This document shows, one piece after another, positions 59,832-64,000 of a stretch of 64,000 nucleotides of DNA. Under the pieces are notes generated by a model. It searched no databases, was not told the origin of the DNA, and saw only the letters and a program-made list of their open reading frames with translations. Numbering within the stretch: the first letter of the stretch is position 1; every line of letters starts with the position of its first letter. The DNA is taken from positions 432,001 to 496,000 of the forward strand of contig NC_003062.2 of NCBI RefSeq assembly GCF_000092025.1, given 5' to 3'. Origin of the DNA: Agrobacterium fabrum str. C58. GTDB taxonomy: Bacteria > Pseudomonadota > Alphaproteobacteria > Rhizobiales > Rhizobiaceae. The position numbers and the translations under genes were made by a program.

Positions 59832-61040
59832 ATGACCGACGTTTACATTTACGACCATGTCCGCACTCCGCGCGGACGCGGCAAGAAGGATGGCAGCCTG
59901 CATGAGGTGCCTTCCGTTCGCCTGGCCGCCAAAACGCTGGAAGCCATCCGCGATCGTAACGGGCTCGACACCTCTGCTGTCGATGACATCATCATGGGCT
60001 GCGTCGATCCCGTCATGGATGCCGGTGCGGTGATCCCGAAGGCTGCCGCCTTCGAGGCCGGTTACTCCAACAGGGCCCCGGGCATGCAGATCTCGCGCTT
60101 CTGCGCCTCGGGTCTCGACGCCATCAATTTCGCGGCCGGCAAGGTCAAGGCGGGCTCGGACGATATCGTCATTGCCGGTGGCGTGGAAAGCATGTCGCGC
60201 GTCGGCATGGGCATGTCGGGCGGCGCTTGGTACATGGATCCCTCGGTGAACTTCCCCGCCTTCTTCATGCCGCAGGGCGTTTCGGCTGATCTCATCGCCA
60301 CCAAATATGGTTTCTCGCGTGACGACGTCGACGCCTATGCTGTCGAAAGCCAGAAGCGTGCGGCGCATGCCTGGGAAAACGGCTATTTCAACAAGTCCGT
60401 GATTCCGGTGAAGGACCAGAACGGGCTGACGATCCTCGACCGCGACGAGCATATGCGCCCCGGCACGGACATGCAGGCGTTGGCTTCGCTCAACCCTTCC
60501 TTCCAGATGCCGGGCGAAATGGGCGGTTTCGAAGCCGTTGGCATCATGGCGCATCCGGAAGTGGAGCGTATCAACTACGTGCACCATGCGGGCAACTCGT
60601 CCGGCATCGTCGATGGCGCTGCCGCCGTGCTGGTCGGCTCCAAGGCGGGCGGCGAGGCGATGGGCGTGAAACCGCGTGCCCGCATCAAGGCTTTCGCCAA
60701 TATCGGCTCCGACCCGGCGCTGATGCTGACCGGCCCGGTGGATGTGACCGAGAAGCTTCTGAAAAAGACCGGCATGTCGATTGCCGATATCGATCTTTTC
60801 GAACTCAACGAAGCCTTCGCCGCCGTGGTCCTGCGTTACATGCAGGCTTTCGACATCAGCCACGACCGGATGAACGTCAATGGCGGCGCCATCGCCATGG
60901 GCCATCCGCTGGGTGCCACCGGGGCGATGATCCTCGGCACGGTACTGGATGAGCTGGAGCGGCGCGATCTGAACACCGCGCTCGTCACGCTCTGCATCGG
61001 CGCGGGCATGGGCACGGCGACGGTTATCGAGCGCGTTTGA
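59832..61040 (+). CDS. fadA: Acetyl-CoA acyltransferase (thiolase)
   Basis: A 402-residue thiolase that cleaves 3-ketoacyl-CoA in the last step of beta-oxidation. It has the nucleophile Cys in [32 protein letters not shown] (His) and [13 protein letters not shown] (second Cys). The start is at 59832 after GGGAGAGAG. It stands between the dehydrogenase and the bifunctional enzyme, the usual operon order. Confidence 0.95.
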   Translation: MTDVYIYDHVRTPRGRGKKDGSLHEVPSVRLAAKTLEAIRDRNGLDTSAVDDIIMGCVDPVMDAGAVIPKAAAFEAGYSNRAPGMQISRFCASGLDAINFAAGKVKAGSDDIVIAGGVESMSRVGMGMSGGAWYMDPSVNFPAFFMPQGVSADLIATKYGFSRDDVDAYAVESQKRAAHAWENGYFNKSVIPVKDQNGLTILDRDEHMRPGTDMQALASLNPSFQMPGEMGGFEAVGIMAHPEVERINYVHHAGNSSGIVDGAAAVLVGSKAGGEAMGVKPRARIKAFANIGSDPALMLTGPVDVTEKLLKKTGMSIADIDLFELNEAFAAVVLRYMQAFDISHDRMNVNGGAIAMGHPLGATGAMILGTVLDELERRDLNTALVTLCIGAGMGTATVIERV

Positions 61041-61064
61041 ATTTGCGGAGGGCAACCCAACCTC

Positions 61065-61177
61065 CTCATCCCTGTGCTTGTCACAGGGATCCAGCAGCGT
61101 CGCGTCTGCGGCGCGAAAGAGTCTTCTAGCCCAAAGACTTGGGCTGACTGGATTCCTGTGACGAGCACAGGAATGAG
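61065..61177. repeat. Rhizobial palindromic intergenic repeat (RIME-like)
   Basis: Two 30-nt inverted arms, 61065-61094 and 61148-61177, match with three mismatches and enclose 53 nt containing a smaller perfect stem (AGCCCAA-AGAC-TTGGGCT, 61128-61145). The form (long imperfect palindrome with CTGTGCT / AGCACAG cores) is that of repeats scattered in Rhizobium/Agrobacterium genomes. It lies between the thiolase and fadJ-like genes and may affect their mRNA. Confidence 0.75.
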
Positions 61178-61224
61178 GGATCGGGAAGCCCGACGAAACG
61201 AAATTCAGGGAAGAGGAATCCCAA

Positions 61225-63441
61225 ATGAGCACTTATACCAATTTCACCATCGAGACGGACGCAGACGGCATTGCCCTCGTCACCTGGGACATGCCGGAAA
61301 AATCCATGAACGTCTTCACGGCAGAGGTTCTTGAGGAACTGAACGCCATTGTCGATGCCACCGTTGCCGATGGCGCGGTTAAGGGTGTCGTCTTCACTTC
61401 GGGCAAAAGCAGCTTTTCCGGCGGTGCCGATCTGTCGATGCTGAAGTCCATGTTCGCCCTTTATAATGACGAAAAGGCGAAAAGCCCCGACGCTGCCGCG
61501 GCGAAGCTGTTCGAACTCGTCGGTCGCATGACGGGCCTGTTCCGCAAGATCGAGACCAATGGCAAGCCGTGGGTCTCGGCCATCAACGGCACCTGCATGG
61601 GTGGCGCATTTGAGCTTTCGCTTGCCTGCCATGGCCGCGTGGCCTCCAGTGCCAAGAGCCTCAAGATCGCACTGCCGGAAGTCAAGGTCGGCATCTTCCC
61701 CGGTGCCGGCGGTACCCAACGCGTATCGCGCCTGACCGACGCGCAATCGGCGTTGCAGATGATGACGACAGGGCAATCCCTGACCGGCGCGCGCGCCAAG
61801 GCCATGGGGCTGGTGCACCAGGTGGTCGAGCCGGATCAACTGGTCGCAACCGCAAAGCAGATGATCAAGGACGGCCTGAAGCCGGTGGCACCCTGGGATG
61901 AGAAGGGCTTCAAGGCCCCCGGCGGCGGCATCTGGACGCCGGCCGCAGCCCAGCTCTGGCCTGCCGCTCCCGCCATCCTGCGCCGCGAAAGCGCCGGCAA
62001 CTACCCGGCTGCACTTGCCATCCTGAAATGTGTTTATGAAGGCCTGCAATTGCCCTTCGACACGGCGTTGAAGGTGGAGCAGCGTTATTTCACCGAAATC
62101 CTTCGCTCGAAGGAAGCCTTCGGCATGATCCGCTCGCTGTTCATTTCCATGCAGGAACTGAACAAGGGTGCGCGCCGCCCGGCAGGCCAGCCGAAGACGG
62201 AGTTCAAGAAGGTCGGCGTCGTCGGCGCGGGCTTCATGGGCGCTGCCGTGGCTTACGTCACCGCCGCAGCCGGCATTCCCGTGACGCTGGTGGATCGTGA
62301 CCAGGACGCGGCCGACAAGGGCAAGGGCCATTGCGAGGAGAGTGTGAAGGCCGCCATCGGCAAGGGCAGGCTGACGCAGGAAGAGGGTAAGGCCCTGCTC
62401 GACCTCGTTACCCCGACATCCGATTACGCCACACTCGCCGATGCCGATCTCGTCATCGAAGCCGTCTTCGAGGATCGTGACGTGAAGAAGGCCGTCATCG
62501 AGGCCGTGGAAGCCGTGTTGCCCGAAGGTGCGATCTTTGCCTCCAACACCTCCACTTTGCCAATCACGGGCCTCGCGAAGAACTCGAAGCGCCCGGCGGA
62601 TTTCATCGGCATCCATTTCTTCTCGCCGGTCGAGAAGATGATGCTGACGGAAGTGATCCTCGGCAAGGAAACCGGTGACAAGGCGCTGGCCGTCGCGCTG
62701 GATTACGTGGCGAAGATCAGGAAAACGCCGATCGTGGTCAACGATACGCGCGGTTTCTTCGTCAATCGCTGCGTGCTGCGCTATATGGCGGAAAGCTACG
62801 ACATGCTGATCGAAGGCGTGCCCGCCGCCATGATCGAAAATGCCGCGAAATTTGCCGGCATGCCGGTCGGTCCACTGGCGCTGAATGACGAGGTGGCGAT
62901 CGATCTTTCCTACAAGATCCTGAAAGCCACTGTCGCCGATCTCGGCGAAAAGGCCGTCGATCCGCGTCATATGGAACTGGTGAAGAAGCTGGTGGAAGGC
63001 GACGGCCGCTTTGGCCGCAAGAACGCCAAGGGCTTTTACGACTACCCGCCAAAGCCCGCCAAGAAATCCCTCTGGCCCGGCCTGAAGGACCTCTATCCGC
63101 AGCAGAAGCCTGAAGACGTGGATATGGATGTGCTGAAACAGCGCTTCCTCGTCACCGTGGCGCTCGAAGCCGCCCGCACGGTGGAAGAAGGCATCGTCAC
63201 CGATCCGCGTGAGGCGGATGTCGGCTCCATCCTCGGTTTCGGCTTCGCGCCCTATACCGGCGGTGCGCTGTCCTACATCGACGGCATGGGCGTGAAGAAT
63301 TTCGTCGCTCTGGCCGAGAAGCTCAGCGAAGCCTATGGCCCGCGCTTCCAGCCGACGCCGCTCCTGAAGGACATGGCGGCCAAGGGCGAGACCTTCTACG
63401 GTCGCTTCGACCCCTATGCCAGCGCCGCGAAGGCGGCATAA
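61225..63441 (+). CDS. fadJ: Bifunctional enoyl-CoA hydratase/3-hydroxyacyl-CoA dehydrogenase
   Basis: A 738-residue multifunctional beta-oxidation protein. The N-terminal crotonase domain shows SSFSGGADLSMLK and CMGGAFELSLACHGRV (oxyanion Gly and catalytic region), with PEVKVGIFPGAGGTQRVSRL (20). The dehydrogenase domain begins VGVVGAGFMGAAVAYVTAAA (NAD GxGxxG) and has the FIGIHFFSPVEKMMLTEVIL catalytic His segment. It uses ATG at 61225. FadB and FadJ cannot be told apart with confidence here. A terminator follows. Confidence 0.93.
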   Translation: MSTYTNFTIETDADGIALVTWDMPEKSMNVFTAEVLEELNAIVDATVADGAVKGVVFTSGKSSFSGGADLSMLKSMFALYNDEKAKSPDAAAAKLFELVGRMTGLFRKIETNGKPWVSAINGTCMGGAFELSLACHGRVASSAKSLKIALPEVKVGIFPGAGGTQRVSRLTDAQSALQMMTTGQSLTGARAKAMGLVHQVVEPDQLVATAKQMIKDGLKPVAPWDEKGFKAPGGGIWTPAAAQLWPAAPAILRRESAGNYPAALAILKCVYEGLQLPFDTALKVEQRYFTEILRSKEAFGMIRSLFISMQELNKGARRPAGQPKTEFKKVGVVGAGFMGAAVAYVTAAAGIPVTLVDRDQDAADKGKGHCEESVKAAIGKGRLTQEEGKALLDLVTPTSDYATLADADLVIEAVFEDRDVKKAVIEAVEAVLPEGAIFASNTSTLPITGLAKNSKRPADFIGIHFFSPVEKMMLTEVILGKETGDKALAVALDYVAKIRKTPIVVNDTRGFFVNRCVLRYMAESYDMLIEGVPAAMIENAAKFAGMPVGPLALNDEVAIDLSYKILKATVADLGEKAVDPRHMELVKKLVEGDGRFGRKNAKGFYDYPPKPAKKSLWPGLKDLYPQQKPEDVDMDVLKQRFLVTVALEAARTVEEGIVTDPREADVGSILGFGFAPYTGGALSYIDGMGVKNFVALAEKLSEAYGPRFQPTPLLKDMAAKGETFYGRFDPYASAAKAA

Positions 63442-63461
63442 GGCACCAAGCCAGATCATCG

Positions 63462-63489
63462 AACAGGCCCTTCGGGGCCTGTTTTATTA
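63462..63489 (+). terminator. Terminator of the beta-oxidation operon
   Basis: A perfect 9-bp stem AACAGGCCC (63462-63470) / GGGCCTGTT (63475-63483) with a TTCG loop is followed by TTATTAT. It starts 21 nt after the fadJ-like stop. Confidence 0.88.
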
Positions 63490-63597
63490 TGTGGATGCCA
63501 TCGCTTTTCGTGCATCCTTTGCCGGGCTGAGGCGTTGAAAAGCGTGACCGGGCAAAACGCCCGCTGCCACACAATCAGTACGCCTCAGGAGACAGCG

Positions 63598-64000
63598 ATG
63601 AAAGCACCACTGCGATCCCACGGTTTCGACAAGCCCTCGGACCTCGATGACCATCTGGCCGAACTGGACGAAGAGGCTGAGGCGATAGCTGCGGAAGCAA
63701 AGACGGAAAAAACCGCGGTCAAGAGGACGCGTGCTTCCCATGCCATCGATCCGTCGCTGCGCGCCGAACTGGAGGAGCTTCGCAAACAGCTCGACAAGAT
63801 CCGCCGCGACGTCAAACGGCTGGAGGCCGCGCAGTATCCCCGCCACAGGCCCGCACAGCTGCACCATGAGCGTGACCGCGAGAATTCCCGCCTGATGACG
63901 GTGGTGCGCTCCGTCGCCGTCACCTCGCTCGCCAGCCGCATCTTTGCGTCTTCGCCCGTCATGGCGGCGCTGGTGGCCGTGGTGCCGTTCGCGCTTGGCC
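63598..64000 (+). CDS. Partial protein: coiled coil then membrane segment, 3' end outside
   Basis: An ATG at 63598 with CAGGAGA upstream opens a frame that runs off the window (at least 134 residues). It has an acidic, Ala/Glu-rich N-terminus, a probable coiled coil (LRAELEELRKQLDKIRRDVK) and a hydrophobic stretch beginning near residue 115 (VMAALVAVVPFALG). No family recognised; the rest is needed to say more. Confidence 0.7.
   Translation, partial: MKAPLRSHGFDKPSDLDDHLAELDEEAEAIAAEAKTEKTAVKRTRASHAIDPSLRAELEELRKQLDKIRRDVKRLEAAQYPRHRPAQLHHERDRENSRLMTVVRSVAVTSLASRIFASSPVMAALVAVVPFALG

Noticed and set aside
61126..63459. 777-codon leftward frame opposite the fadJ-like gene
   Set aside because: Shadow frame of a well-conserved gene.
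1..64000. CRISPR arrays, insertion sequences or rRNA genes
   Set aside because: No regular repeat-spacer pattern, transposase or rRNA sequence was seen.

Overview
The window looks like a chromosome segment of an Agrobacterium/Rhizobium-group alphaproteobacterium. The evidence is high GC, a PodJ-type polar organiser, a rhizobial-type palindromic repeat at 61065-61177, and house-keeping genes (pyrD, beta-oxidation, ligase-associated DNA repair) with typical rhizobial protein sequences. The genus is inferred from protein family resemblance; no search was run.

Positions 1 to about 28982 are an integrated, temperate, contractile-tailed (P2-like virion, lambda-like control) prophage plus its cargo. 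Its right end is a 52-nt 3' fragment of a tRNA-Gly(CCC) gene (28931-28982). No matching left end is seen, so the element begins left of the window and its attL should be the intact tRNA-Gly. Inside it, left to right: a cargo pair (SF1 helicase end + DUF2290 protein, 1-1829); the tyrosine integrase; a leftward early operon of small genes (2846-5917); an immunity region with an S24 repressor and Cro between two copies of the same bipartite operator (about 6036-6075 and 7147-7189); a rightward early operon (7197-13292) with a CII-like regulator, an adenine methyltransferase, a replication initiator carrying iteron-like repeats, and a NusG paralogue; a structured leader ending in an intrinsic terminator (13302-13496); a late operon (13537-25882) for packaging, head, tail and lysis; a toxin-antitoxin pair; and small AT-richer accessory genes (27236-28756).

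The prophage is defective. Four internal gaps have removed most of terL through the capsid genes, GP25 plus baseplate J, the sheath start, and the sheath end through tube and tape-measure start. Control, replication and lysis regions look intact. The most interesting points are the NusG paralogue with its adjacent RNA hairpins and terminator, the iterons inside the replication gene, the duplicated PL/PR operator, two terminator-like hairpins inside early coding sequences, and the helicase/DUF2290 cargo pair.

Positions 29200-64000 are ordinary chromosome. They hold an extracytoplasmic stress group (fasciclin protein, DUF4394 protein, ECF sigma and anti-sigma factor), aquaporin, a surface-polysaccharide cluster (family-2 glycosyltransferase, binding protein, flippase, Wzy/ligase-like protein, deacetylase; 33635-40185), regulators, DUF952-pyrD, a CAP protein, a methyltransferase, two tandem YitT proteins, an Rrf2/AhpD-like pair, the Lhr-like helicase with the PdeM nuclease, a universal stress protein, a TIGR02186-TauE/SafE pair, podJ, and a beta-oxidation operon (acyl-CoA dehydrogenase, thiolase, bifunctional hydratase/dehydrogenase).
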